Below, one piece after another: positions 10,315 to 22,551 of a stretch of DNA of 64,000 nucleotides. The notes under the pieces are model-generated. The model did no database searches. It saw only the letters and a list, made by a program, of their open reading frames with translations, and was not told the origin of the DNA. Both the position numbers and the translations under genes were made by a program. Location of the stretch: positions 18,707,370 to 18,771,369 of the forward strand of contig JABACO010000001.1 in assembly GCA_013339895.1 (NCBI GenBank), read 5' to 3'. Position 1 is the first letter of the stretch. Each line of letters opens with the position of its first letter. Origin of the DNA: Ephydatia muelleri. Its lineage: Eukaryota; Porifera; Demospongiae; Spongillida; Spongillidae.

Positions 10315-11441
10315 ATGGCTTCTCCGAATCACACAGTGGTGGTGAGCGTACTTGGTCTTTCGAGATTAGATGGGGAAAACTTCAGCAGTCACCAAGGCAT
10401 CGGCAAGTCGTGTCTCTGTTATCGGTTTATGTATCCTGGTTACGACGACTACCAGCAGGACCATCGCTCTCACTGCTCTCTGCTAGCCTTGCACGAGTTC
10501 GAGAGCGACGTGATTCACAAAGACCACTGTCTGTACTGGGGTTCTACGACCAGGACTTATGATGCAAAAGGTTCGTCGGAGAAGGTGCATTTTGAAGTCC
10601 TTGAGTATCCTGTGTTCTACGAAGACGTAACGGACCAGCCATTCGGGATCAACAGCAGTAAGAAGTCCATTAGGAGCTTGGATGGTTACATGAAGACGGT
10701 CCTGGCTAGCACGCTCGACTCGCCCGGCAAGATGTCGTATAAGAACAGGGACCTCATATGCTCCCCTCAAGAATACGGATCTGTGGCATTCCCTCTCGGG
10801 ATAGGCAAGCACCGACGAGGGTACGTGGTGGTGATCGACGTGTCCGATAACGGGCCCACGTTCGAAAGCAGGTTGCGTCTAACAGAGAATATGGTTGCGC
10901 ATCTGGCAAGCAGGAAACAGAAATTTATTTGCGCAGCAACCAAGAGAGACGAATCGTTCGCGACTTCGCTCGAGAAGCTCAGTGAGCTGGCCCGGAGGAA
11001 CAAGTTTACACTGATCGAGGTCTCTGGCAAGTCGAACGTGAACGTGAGCGAGGTATTCGAGATAGTGGCTGCCAAGGTGCTGGGTAAATCGGTACAGGGA
11101 CTCCAAACACAAGTGCCACTTTACTCTGATGCGGCCCTAAAGACGCTTTCGATACGGGACAACGCTCGGCAGGCGTTCCGCACTTACCTGCAGAAGCGGG
11201 TGACCGTGGCCAGCGAGCTATTGAAAGCAATCGAGCACACGGAAGAGTACAAGGCTTGCGTGCACCTGCACGGCAAGTTCGAAACTGACAAGATATTCGC
11301 GCAGCACGTTTTGATGTTACGCAACGACGAGGTGAGTACGTCCACCAATGTGTTGGACAAAGTGAAGAAACGACAACAGTTCCTTGAAGCCTACGTTGCT
11401 GAGAGAACGGACCTATCACCTTACACTAAATACCTCAAAGA
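10315..11441 (+). CDS. p190RhoGAP-like protein copy 1, exon 1 (GTPase and FF region)
   Basis: This exon encodes residues 1-375 of a protein resembling the N-terminus of p190RhoGAP (ARHGAP35/ARHGAP5). The match runs from the GTPase domain start (VVVSVLGLS), through the P-loop HQGIGKSCLCYRF near residues 27-38 and the p190-typical HKDHCLYWG near 68-76. VVVIDVSDNG follows near 171-180, a T-K-x-D guanine-specificity motif at 209-212, and SGKSNVNV at 237-244 where p190 has SARSNVNV. Residues 283-345 resemble the first FF domain. The exon ends in a canonical donor, GTAAGT, at 11442, splitting a codon after two bases. In animals p190 proteins bind GTP through this domain and act at membranes and adhesions, but their RhoGAP domain is far downstream and is not found here. 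The start is the first ATG, conserved in the second copy. Confidence 0.9.
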
Positions 11442-14295
11442 GTAAGTGTTGCATGATAAATCTGTGCATCTATCGGTTGCACCCTGATTTTGAAGAAAAC
11501 CATGTCCATCACATGAAGAGGAAGCATCTTATTAAATGTATGTATATTTGCTGGGATTTGTTCATTTTGATGGTAAAAATTAGAGACATTTTGAGGTAAC
11601 ACTCAAGCACCTTTGTTTCAATTTGATGCCTCGTCTTTATTTTGTTTTTGGAGGCAATTGTTGTCTTTAGATGTTGAAATTCCATATACACACAGCTGTA
11701 CTGTACTATGGCTATACATACATGTAATTGTATTTTTCAAACTTCATTTGCGTGAAAAGGTATACAATAGATGTATTTGTCAAGGAATTAGAGCTAAGCT
11801 CATAATTGGTATGTGACAGTGCGAGTTTAATTATATCCACCTCTACGGTATTTCAACACCTGGTCAATTGCATATGCATAAGAGGCATGGCCATGATAAT
11901 TGCATCTTGATGGTATTATAAATCTGTTTAAAATTTAAAATATTATAAAAATTCAGTAATAGCAGTACATGAATCCTCACAAGTAGGGAGACATGTAGGA
12001 AGAGGGGTTGGAGCAGGGGGAGGTGATAACTTTACTTTCTTAGCAACTGTTGTGGTACATGACCTTTCCTTTAAGCAAAGAATATCGTGGAATCAGTTCA
12101 GGTATAGAATGGGTGCCTCGAAAATATTTACTAACCTCCCCTCACTCCGCATCTTGCACACACAACCGTTACACCATTCATGCATGATTTAGATATTGCA
12201 TGAAAAATGTGCTGGTCAATCACAACTCCATGATGGATGCATACCTATACCTTATAGGTGCAAGTACAAAGTAATTATGTTTCTTCTCACATTGGCTAAA
12301 GACCCAATTATTCGGATGACCTCACTTCACTTCACAAATGCATCACTTCAATTTTCCAAGAACAAGAATGTGTAGCCCAGATCAGTGTAGTATATCATGC
12401 CTGTTCACTTCCCTCTTTTGCCAATTCTTGGTGTTATGAGTTGTTGCAACAAAAGGTGCCCTGGAGCAAATTAAAAAATGTGCTTATATTTGTATGATTA
12501 TGGGGGTACATGCATATCAGTCTAGCATGCATATTCAAAGTGATTTTGATCACCGCAATTACATGTATAACGCACAGTACTGCATAAATGGTGAGGCCAA
12601 TAATTCTTGTTTTGTGAGCATTATGTATTATATGCACTTGGCGTTCAAAGAGTTAAAAAAGACCTCCATGTTTTAAGAGATTGTATTAATTATTGTGAGC
12701 ATCTGCATAGTTCAAAGCCAGGTGTTTTCTGAATGAGCTAAGCTCAATTGCCAAAGATGTTTTTAACATTTATGTGGGAAGATAGCCTTAACCAATAACA
12801 GAGAGGCGGATCATGCAAGCTCCACCTTTGCAAGAGAATTCACCTGTCCATTTATTGTCCATGCATGGCAACATTAAAAGATGCGGTACATGCATGCTCT
12901 GTCTAGGTTGCACCAGGTTACGAGAGATTGCAACCCGTGGGCATATGTCTTTTAATTCAGACTGTTTGAAGAGTGGTGATCAATGACGAGAGACACATAT
13001 CTGCATCAAATATGTGTTTCCTGTTACCAAAGAATTCTTACAGACCCTTTGAAACATTTCACCAATTAGAAGTTATTCACTTTCACGGCGTCATTGAATA
13101 TTATATTGTTGAATCCCCCTTTCCTGCTACCTAAAATTCCTCTGCTGCCTCATTTAGTTGATTTTGGCTACTGTAGCTAAAATATATATATTCCGGCGTT
13201 AATAATTTAAACTAAATTTTTTTTAAAAGCTGGTGTCTGTGAAGGGACGTTGTTGGATAGTCCATCTCTTTTGGTATTTGCAAATTCCTACATTGTGACG
13301 ACAAGTGTGAAATGTTCTGGTATTTCCTTTACTGAGGAAGGCATGAAGGTTACACTTCCAGAACAGTCAAATGGGTCAGTACAGAGATAGAGATACCCTG
13401 GTTATTGCACACAGGTGCATCAAGACTTCTAGCTATAATGAAAGTAGAGCTTTATTCTGGTGGAGTTTCTGTGTGGCTAGATGCATCTATGTATTTGTAT
13501 GTATTTGTCAAAGCAACCAAAGTTTGGTTAGCGTCATGGCAAGGAGTCCAGCCAAAACACAATGGTTTGGGTTTCTTATTTTAATTATAGCAGTCCACCA
13601 AAGGGTCAGAATAGTGGGAGTAGTCACCTAAATCAAAGCTATCCAGTTCGAATCGTAATGGGCAATGGAGATATGACAACTGTTGGTTTGGGCAGGTATA
13701 ACAGTGATGCATGAAAATTTGGCATGTGTGGCCTGGAAGGGAGTTCCAAGTCTGTTGTCATGATCATTTATGTTTGGACACTTTTTCATGTACATGGGCT
13801 AAGCACAATATACATCTTATTGTATGGCATCATATGTGTACTGGGGCTTTCTCGCAAAATATTTGCATTCACATCTGTGTTTACAATCATATATGCATGA
13901 AATTGTATATTCGTATTAGTTAGTGAATGTACATGTGCTGTTAGTAGGTGTGTATGTACATGTATGTTTGCATATTTATTCATGTGTATGTTGCCTGTTT
14001 ATTCTGCACAAGTCCCTCATCCACACTGCTCATACCTGAATGCAAACAAGTACACAGTTTGAAATTGTGGAATGTATTCATATACGGTCACTCTCAATTT
14101 GTTTAATCCCCCATGGGAACCATACCATTCACAGGGAGCATGACGCATTTGTTTTAAGAATCTGGCATTGGGCATTAGGAAGCTATTCATTCTGTATGGT
14201 CAGGTTCATTGAAACAACATTTGTCAAGATGACTGAGACTACTGTGCCTAGTAGCATATGCATTGAAATGTGCATGTCTTCTCCCCCTCTCACAG
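11442..14295 (+). other. Intron 1 of p190-like gene copy 1
   Basis: Donor GTAAGT and acceptor CCCCCTCTCACAG are both strong, and the phases match (two bases plus one base giving an Asp codon). Parts of it align with intron 1 of the second copy, for example around 13500-13580 and 14010-14290. A stretch at 13230-13374 has exon-like borders and an open frame (GTLLDSPSLLVFANSYIVTT). Its phases do not fit splicing between the two flanking exons, so it is not included in the gene. Confidence 0.75.
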
Positions 14296-16342
14296 CCTTA
14301 TCATCAAGATCTGTCAGATGTGCAGTAACAAGGTGCCTATCCTTCCTTCTTCTCCCCATACATCACCAGAAAGGAATGCATCTACAACTGATTTAACAAC
14401 TATCCCCAATCTACCAGACCACCAGCAGAATACTGCTGGCAAACAAAACAATGGGGATCTCTGCATTGGCTGTGGTGAAGCCACACAAAAGCTGGACGAA
14501 AAGGACAGCATGGATCCTGCCGCTGACACTGTAAAGAGTGGGGCTGTTATGAATATATGTGGTGGCTACACAATTACCAATATGACAATGGAGAGGAATG
14601 GCAATTTGATGGTCCTTCCACCTGTCAAATTCCAAAACCCTCAAGAGGTTTATCTAACTCTGATTCCCAATATCCCTTCTGAAACAACTTCTTTGCCTCC
14701 AGACGCAACAATTCAAACCACTGAGATTTATGACTTCATAAGCAATGATGCAGGTACACAAGAGGTAGATGAAGAGGACGGCATTTATTCTGTGATAAGA
14801 GATTGCTCAATAGACCTGCCCCCACATGTTAGCAATGAAGATGAAGAAAGCATCTTAGAAGGGCAGGATGATGACGATAACTACAGCTATGTGGATGTCT
14901 GCAAAAGCCACTATTTGAAGTACGATATAGCCAGTAGCAACAGTGATGAGTACGTGCCCATAACAGAGATAGAGGTGTGTGATGAGGATGATCACCAATA
15001 TGTCACGACCTTAGAAATTCCAGGTTTTGATACGAAACCAGTTGCTGTCCCCAAATCACAGCAGCCTGCTGTTCAATTTCATTGGCGTCCTCCCCAACTT
15101 GATCCGTCTTCTGCCCAAATACTTCAGCCTCTTGCCCAGCAAGGGAAGGAGGAGCACAATAATAATGAGCAAGCACTGCTCATACCAGGAAATACGCACC
15201 TAATAAGCATGGTAACTTCAGAAAAAAAAATCAAAGCCAAAGGAGGGAAAGATGAAGAAGATAATAGCAGCGGCATGAATGACCCTATGTACAACAATCT
15301 GGAGAACAACGATGCTTGGAATGACAGTGATGAGTACATTGCTATGACAGGGATAGAGTGTATTGACAAGGAAGATGATTATTATGTCAACACGTCAGAG
15401 ATCGTGGATGTTGATCTGGGACCAGTTAATGCTTCTCTATCACACCAGCCTTCCTCCCCATTATATCAGCCAACACAACAGCCACAAGAGGCTTGTGCCC
15501 AACAACATCAGCCTTCTGCCCAACTACAGCTGCCTTCTGCACAGGAGGAGGAAGAGCAGGGGAATAGTGATAAACTATTTCTTGCTCAAGGAAGCACAAC
15601 ATCAGCACTCAGTGAAAGGAGTGCTAATGGTGATATTGATCCTGAGGTTGTGACAATGCCAGGAGATGGTGGTGCAGCTGCCAGAAAAGCAATGGTGAAT
15701 GATGACTATTTGAAGTCAGTAATGGAACTGGGGACTAGTAAAGAACCCCCTTTGTGTGTGGCTATGCAAAATGTGACATCATCAGTCACAACTGTCATGA
15801 CTGAAAACAATGCCACGAATGGACAAGTTGAAAAGCCCCTCCTGGCTAAAATCAGGAAAAAGCTGGGAAAGGAAACGGTAAAAGCCTCGAATGATCATTC
15901 CTTTATTACCCCTCTCGCACCTCTCGATCCTGGTCATCTTATAACTTTGACTCCCACCATGACTTCTTCAAAGATGTCCCCACAAATGAATGAATGGGAG
16001 TACAACTACATGTACATGCAGGTGCCTGGCACTGTCCATCACAAGAACAAATCTCTCCCTCCAAGAAGTGTTACTCAGGACTGTGGTAGTGTGTCTCCAT
16101 CACCTCACCATAGTCCAGTGATCACAGCTAGTGCAATCCATACCATTCCATGTGTAAAAAGCTGCATGAACACTGATATTCAAGGTGATGAAGTCATTGC
16201 TCCATGCAAGAACAGTTGCATCAAACTGAGTGCTGAGGAAGGAGGGCATACCTGTCATGTGCAAATCACACAGCCACTCTGTGAAGGCCCTGTCAGTGTA
16301 CAATTTCTAAACCAAAATCCCAGCAGACATGTAGTCCTCTGA
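14296..16342 (+). CDS. p190RhoGAP-like protein copy 1, exon 2 (tyrosine-motif tail)
   Basis: This exon adds about 680 residues and ends at a TGA, giving a predicted protein of about 1057 residues. The tail is acidic, Ser/Thr/Pro/Gln-rich and probably disordered, with regularly placed tyrosine motifs: YVDV, YVPI, YVTT, YNNL, YIAM, YVNT and, near the end, YMYM. YxN fits the Grb2 SH2 preference and YMxM the PI3K p85 preference. A unit of about 30 residues beginning SDEY occurs twice (14942 on and 15326 on). A basic LAKIRKKLGKE block precedes the last motif. No RhoGAP domain, pseudo-GTPase domain or membrane segment is visible. I infer a GTPase-linked phosphotyrosine scaffold. The alternative is that the tail is a long internal exon and later exons were missed, but the matching stop region in copy 2 argues against that. 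Confidence 0.75.
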
Positions 16343-16707
16343 AATTACAAGTTAGCTTCACTCATTTTCAAACTCAGTTCTTGTGCATGTGAGTACTTTT
16401 TTATTAAGCAAACTCAGACTAAAAAAAGTATTTCTCTTCGTATAGTTTGACATGCAATTTGTTCAGCACAGCATGTTTTGTTCTCCCTCATGAACCATGA
16501 ACTTTCTGTTTGTGTAATATTAATGTTACAGATTGTGTTGGTTTCTGTGCTAAATATTGTTCTCAATCATTCCCTTTTCACTAAATCCTACTCAATAAAG
16601 GTCTATGTCATTTTCCAGCTATATTCATCCTTAGTACACTTTGATTGCCATCTAAACGTTGGGACTGCAAGACCAATACATTACACTGATTATTACTTAA
16701 CGTTAAC
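16343..16707 (+). other. 3' flank of p190-like copy 1 with AATAAA
   Basis: Non-coding DNA after the stop. A consensus polyadenylation signal AATAAA lies at 16594-16599, about 250 bp after the stop. The matching position downstream of copy 2 reads AATATA. Homology with the copy-2 flank continues almost to the TA-element inserted at 16710, so that insertion came after, or at the edge of, the duplication. Confidence 0.6.
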
Positions 16708-16709
16708 TA

Positions 16710-18492
16710 GGGTGTGTAACCTCCCTTGCATAATGAAAATCGATTTTTCCGAATACTTTTAAAACACTAATCGATTTTTCAGGTTTTTTTGGATCTGAAA
16801 ATCGATTTTTCCGAATAGTTTAAAAAACAAAATCGATTTTTCTGAATAGGTTTCCCAAATTTCCTGCCGAATACCTAGATTATTCAGGTTATGGTGCTTG
16901 TGGAGCGAACACTGAAAAGATAATTTATGTTTGCACAGAAATCCACCTGGTCTTGCACCCAAACTAGAGCTATGCATGGAGACACAAAGGTCTACAGTAG
17001 CATGTGCTTGCCAAGTAGAATTTAATAAATTGTACATGTATGTCTTTAGCATGCACTTGTACATATCAATAGTCATGTAAACCTAACCATCCACCCTAAC
17101 CACTGAGACCAGACATCACCATTATAAACTCACCCCACATCACCTACAATCACGTACTCCACTTACAATCATCCCACAACACTCCATTCCCGTTCTCTCT
17201 AAATGCATATGAAATTTCCCATTAGTACGATTGCGTAATGCTCTCTAATTCCTCCACATACTCAAACAGAGCGCGCATACTTACTTGAAGTGGGTGAGAA
17301 GTCTGTCATTCTATATTTCACTCGCTAGCGCAATATGTTCACTTCGTACCACTCAACTGGCAGGGGTGGCGCAACCGGGGGGCAGGTCTGGCTTTGGCCG
17401 GACCAATCTTAATACTGAGCTTAAAATATATATATCTTAAATCCTAAGGAGGTTGCTGTTTATGTACAATGTATAACCACATAAGGGTCGCTCGCTGTAT
17501 TTATCTCACATTAATAAATTTAATACTTTCTACACGTGCGTGAGATTAACAAATGGCTAGCAAGGGCATTCCCGAGAAGTTCCACCCGCCAGTTACATTG
17601 ATCTTACCCAAGCGCTAGTTCGGATCGAAGAAGGTAGAGAGGGCTTTTAGAGCAAACTGGTCTCAGCAGTTTCCATGGTTACACTACAACATCAACCAAG
17701 ACTGAATTATCTTATGATACTAAACATCTACAAAGAGCAGTTGGATGATGTTGATTTATCTTCAATAGCGAATGAGTTTGTTTGTGGAAGTGAACATAGA
17801 ATGCATGTTTTCGGTAAATTTTAATTGTGTTTTCTTAATGTAAATGTGTAACTTTGTTTTATGCGTCATAATTGCACAATATTACACTACGAAGTATGGC
17901 AGCTATCGATATAGAAAAAAAATGTATGGCCACGCCCAAGCCGGACCAATGCTGAATTGCTTCCGCCACCCCTGCTGACTGTACAATAAAACAATGCAAT
18001 ACTAGTACTGGTACATAAATTTATTGCCACTACATACAACCACAACTCGTGGCATATACTAATGAACTTAGTTACTTACTTGAAGACGACGATAACAGCA
18101 CTGAGCTAGTACACGCTGTATATTTTGTATCCCCAATTGATGCACATTAAATATTTTGTATTATACTACTATCTGATTATTGATTGCTTCCGATGTCTTT
18201 ATGTATGTATAAATAGTAAAAACAACAGTGACGTAGTTATACATATAGCTCTAATTATGAAATACTCAATTGAAAATCATATCCGGATATCGGTATAAAA
18301 AGGTATTCGAATAATGGGCGAATTGTCGATGCTGGCGACGAATACCTAAGTACCTCCGAATGGAGAAACATAAACCAGTTATTTCGATTAGAATAATCGA
18401 TTTTTCCGAGTAATGCTAAGTTGCTATTCGAACGGATAGGTTTTTGCGAATATCCGAATAACCCGAATAACCTGATAACCGGTTACACACCC
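16710..18492 (-). mobile_element. TA-flanked inverted-repeat element, copy 2 (inverted)
   Basis: Same ends as copy 1 (GGGTGTGTAACC and GGTTACACACCC) with flanking TA at 16708-16709 and 18493-18494. It is 1783 bp, in reverse orientation to copy 1 and near-identical to it along most of its length, including the nested hAT remnant. It lies just 3' of the first p190-like gene. Confidence 0.85.
17361..17974 (+). mobile_element. Nested hAT remnant inside TA-element copy 2
   Basis: 614 bp with ends CAGGGGTGGCGC and CCGCCACCCCTG. The plus strand carries the joined N-terminal TTF zinc finger part (FGSKKVERAFRANWSQQFPW) and the C-terminal tail (DDVDLSSIANEFVCGSEHRM) of a hAT transposase. A stop lies between them. 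It occupies the same place within the host element as in copy 1, so the composite moved as a unit. Confidence 0.7.
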
Positions 18493-19286
18493 TACATCGA
18501 TATTCCACCAATCGCTAACCATGATGCATGAGCTATTCATTTACATGTATACTCATCTCGCTTCTGCCTGGCTCCTTTTTTGCATTAATCGTTCGATTGA
18601 TACAATTAAGCGCTAGCTCCTCCCGCGGTACTGCGTGGTTTGGCCGGACCACTTTTTAAATGCCGGCGTCGGCCCTGTATTTGAATTGCTCACCGATATT
18701 GTATGCTTTATACAGCTATACGGTTGATCCAAGTACAAGTTTGTACTAGCTGCTTCAACTGCAGAGTGGTTTCAGCATCGCAGTATACACAGACGAGTGC
18801 ATACACTGCAAAAATAAAAGAGCGATTTTCACTCATTTGTCACTCGAACTTAAACGAGTGAAATTTTAATCGAGTGAAAGGCACTCAATGCATTATTAAC
18901 ACTAATCGCCTCTATCGAGTGAAAATCTAAGCGAGTGACAGTCACGCTTTATTTTTCATGCAGCTTACCGTATATCTCATTTACGTCATTTTATAAGTTT
19001 AGCTAGCTGCGTGTATATCAAGTCGAAGTCCGCTGTAACAAGTCAGCTGTACTTTGTTTCCGATAGGTAGTGATCGCCATGTGCGATACAGTCAACTCTG
19101 TACTGTATTAATAAAGAAGTTCGTACCCCTCCCCCTAGCCGGACTTCTACGCCCGACTAGCCTCTCACCTATTTTCCGTTGATGGTGATATTGGAGCTGC
19201 CGTTTGTTGTCGCAGATGCAAGAGAGCTGCACACGTATATACGTGTGTGTCAGTACACATGTATGTGTTAGCACACACACCCATAT

Positions 19287-20540
19287 GTATTGCATTCTTA
19301 TAGATGCCCACCTCTCCGATGGGGATCGACTGGTGATGCATGATGTGTTCCCATTGATGATTTGTTCTGTTGTGTTAGCACACACCTTCAAATGATGTAT
19401 GCGTTGCATTCTTATAGATGCCCACCTCTCCAATGGGGATCGACTGGCGACGCTTGATATGTTCCCATTGATGGGGATTGATCTGTTTAAGGTTAGTACA
19501 CGTGTATGTGTTAGCACACACCCTCAGATGATGCATGCGTTGCATTCTTATAGATGCCCACCTCTCCGATGGGGATCAACTGGTGATGCTTGATGTGTTG
19601 GAGATTGATTTGTTTAAGGTCAGTACATGTGTTTGTGTTAGCACACTCTCTGATAATGTATGTATTGCTTTCTTATAGATGCCCACCTCTCCGATGGGGA
19701 TCGACTGGCGACGCTTGATATGTTCCCATTGATGGGGATTGATTTGTTTAAGGTTAGTACACGTGTATGTGTTAGCACACACCAGCAGATGATGCATGCG
19801 TTGCATTCTTATAGATGCCCACCTCTCCGATGGGGATCAACTGGTGATGCTTGATGTGTTGGAGATTGATCTGTTTAAGGTCAGTACATGTGTTTGTGTT
19901 AGCACACTCTCCGATCATGTATGGGTTGCATTCTTATAGATGCCCACCTCTCCGATGGGGATCAACTGGTGATGCTTGATGTGTTGGAGATTGATCTGTT
20001 TAAGGTCAGTACATGTGTTTGTGTTAGCACACTCTCCGATCATGTATGTGTTGCATTCTTATAGATGCCCACCTCTCCGATGGGGATCGACTGGCGACGC
20101 TTGATGTGTTCCCATTGATGGGGATTGATCTGTTTAAGGTTAGTACACGTGTATGTGTTAGCACACACCCTCAGATGATGCATGTGTTGCATTCTTATAG
20201 ATGCCCACCTCTCCGATGGGGATCGACTGGCGACGCTTGATATGTTCCCATTGATGGGGATTGATCTGTTTAAGGTTAGTACACGTGTATGTGTTAGCAC
20301 ACACCCTCAGATGATGCATGCGTTGCATTCTTATAGATGCCCACCTCTCCGATGGGGATCAACTGGTGATGCTTGATGTGTTGGAGATTGATCTGTTTAA
20401 GGTCAGTACATGTGTTTGTGTTAGCACACTCTCCGATCATGTATGTGTTGCATTCTTATAGATGCCCACCTCTCCGATGGGGATCGACTGGCGACGCTTG
20501 ATGTGTTCCCATTGATGGGGATTGATCTGTTTAAGGTTAG
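19287..20540 (+). repeat. Minisatellite of alternating 136-bp and 125-bp units
   Basis: The landmark TGCATTCTTATAGATGCCCA (once with a one-base change) recurs at 19291, 19405, 19541, 19666, 19802, 19927, 20052, 20188, 20324 and 20449. The spacings are 114, 136, 125, 136, 125, 125, 136, 136 and 125. The longer type contains TTCCCATTGATGGGGATTGA; the shorter replaces it with GTGTTGGAGATTGA. Open frames of 64-86 residues on both strands recur with the unit and are not genes. Confidence 0.9.
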
Positions 20541-20776
20541 TACACACTGCACATGTCCCTCCACAATGCACAATGTGATGTGTGTGTATGCATGTGCGTG
20601 TGGTGTGTGTGCATGTGCGTATCTGTATTCCTTTGTGTGTGTTCTCTGGTGCACAGAGATAGAGGAATGGCCTGGGCACCAGGGATAGAGGCAGGTATAG
20701 CCTTGCCACTAGGTGTAAGAAGATATGGCCTAACCATGTGTCCAGTTTTTGTAATGTATTGGTTAAGGAACCATGC

Positions 20777-20794
20777 AGTGTGTGTGTGCGTGTG

Positions 20795-20863
<69 letters not shown>
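20777..20863 (+). repeat. (GT)n microsatellite
   Basis: About 85 bp of nearly pure GT with two interrupting C changes, inside the 18804-21490 element. It generates long Cys-Val and Thr-His open frames that are artefacts. Confidence 0.95.
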
Positions 20864-20864
<1 letters not shown>

Positions 20865-21492
20865 TCAACACTAATTTATGTACTCCATTGTACAAGTCAC
20901 GCATTCTAGCTACATGTGGAGCTAAGGTCACATCAGTTTCATTGTGGAGGTTTAACTTTTACATCTGCTGTGTTCCATAGCAAACGATCCTTAACCCGTA
21001 TATAAGGTTTGTTGTTTATTATCAATTATGTACAAATTCTTAATTTGATGTTCTTTCTTATATCTTCAACTCGCAGAAACTACATGCAGCCTTGTATTGA
21101 AGCAGCTAGTTTTGCTAACCGGACTATATGCTTTATGTTCGTCTGTATGCTGCGTTTCATTATAATTATATTCATCAATAATATATCACGTGCATACCGA
21201 TGCTTTATTAACGATTATAGTGTTCCAAGCGAGTGATAATTGTAAGTGAATAACACTCGTTTTAATGCGTGACTATCACTCGTGGTAAAGTCGAGTGAAC
21301 CTCACCTTTTGTAGCACGTGATCTCACTCTTCCAAGCGAGTGATAATTATAAGTGAACAACACTCGTTTTAACGCGCGAATGTCACTCGTAGTAAAGACG
21401 GGTGAGAATCACTCGTTATAGCGAGTGCTATTTCTAACGCGACTATCACTCGCTCGGGCGAGTGATGGTCGCGCTTTTGTTTTTGCAGTGTA

Positions 21493-22540
21493 TAACCAAG
21501 TAGCACTTACGTGTCCGCACCTCTTTAATAGGCGCGCACCCAAACACAATTGTATAATTATTGCACATAATTATTTTTGTATTAAGTCTAGCTTTTATTT
21601 GTTATACAGTAATCCAGTTCGACAGTGTATACGATCGAGGGTCAGATTGCGAGCAGCGATGAACTCATTGACGATAATAGTACCTCCACAGATAAAATGG
21701 TAGACTCTAGCTACCGGTAACTCTACTATCCATGTTGCAACGCTCAAATCTAAGCTAGGTGACTGCTACTGAAGTCGATATGGCTTAGGGACGTGATTTT
21801 GTAAGGTACGATCGATATATATAGCGGCTACAGTTGCATTTCACGAACGATGTGGGTATCATATAATATGGAATATACATGTAATTGGATAATGGCCTTG
21901 TATGGTGTCAATGTGCCAAATGTCTAGGTCGGATGTTAACCTTCATTGCATGGCCATGATTGTATAAGAATATGAATTGAATGTCTTAAAGGAAGAAAAG
22001 TAGGTCCATTTTATGGATGTGTGCAATGAGTAATCAATGCAAGCTGACCAACTGCATATGACCAAAGGAAAACAGAAGCACAGTCTGTCAGTACATCTCC
22101 TGTTGGTGTGTGTATGTGGCTTTTGTGTGTTTGCGCACATGTGTGTATGCGTGTCCATGTGTGTTTATATGTGTCCATGTGTGTGCTTGCATTTGTGCAA
22201 CAGTGAATGCATACATGCATGTTAAGGTAGAAACGTGCACAGGAAACTGAAGCACAGCTCCATCGTTATATCTCATGATGTGTGCACATGTGTATCTGTA
22301 CGGAGTGCATGTATGTAGCACTTGTTGTATCCCTGTGTTGTGTCTGTACATGTATGTTTATGTGGTGAAGTAGCCTTTGATGTAAGTGTGTCTAGCTGTA
22401 TGCAAGCAAGGCTGATGCTCAGATGCCATGCAAATTATTTCGTTTTCTGCACTGGCACACACATATGCATGCACATGTGCACACATGCATGTATGCATGC
22501 ACACATACAGTATGCACACACAAATGTACTACACACACTA
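21493..22540. other. No gene recognised; GT-rich
   Basis: Low-complexity TGTGTG/ATGTGTGT DNA from about 22100 to 22510. The His/Thr-rich minus-strand open frames here reflect it. Nothing else is supported. Confidence 0.5.
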
Positions 22541-22551
22541 ACACCACAATT

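Larger units (their letters stand above)
18804..21490. mobile_element. 2.7-kb inverted-repeat element carrying a minisatellite
   Basis: The left end CACTGCAAAAATAAAAGAGC and the right end (complement CACTGCAAAAACAAAAGCGC) form a terminal inverted repeat of about 22 bp. TA is on both outer sides (18802-18803 and 21491-21492). Next to each end is a cluster of CGAGTG/CACTCG motifs: about eight on the left (18830-18950) and more than a dozen on the right (21228-21465). No transposase is visible. The interior holds the 136/125-bp minisatellite and a long (GT)n tract. I infer a non-autonomous DNA transposon whose transposase binds the repeated subterminal motif; the superfamily is not known to me. 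Confidence 0.7.

Noticed and set aside
10483-11419. Minus-strand open frames over the p190-like exon 1 (also 50289-51216)
   Set aside because: Shadows of a well-supported coding exon on the other strand.
13230-13374. Possible extra exon between the two exons of the first p190-like gene
   Set aside because: Borders look exon-like, but its phases do not fit the flanking exons, and exons 1 and 2 already join perfectly.
20437-20931. Thr-His and Cys-Val rich open frames
   Set aside because: They are translations of the (GT)n tract.
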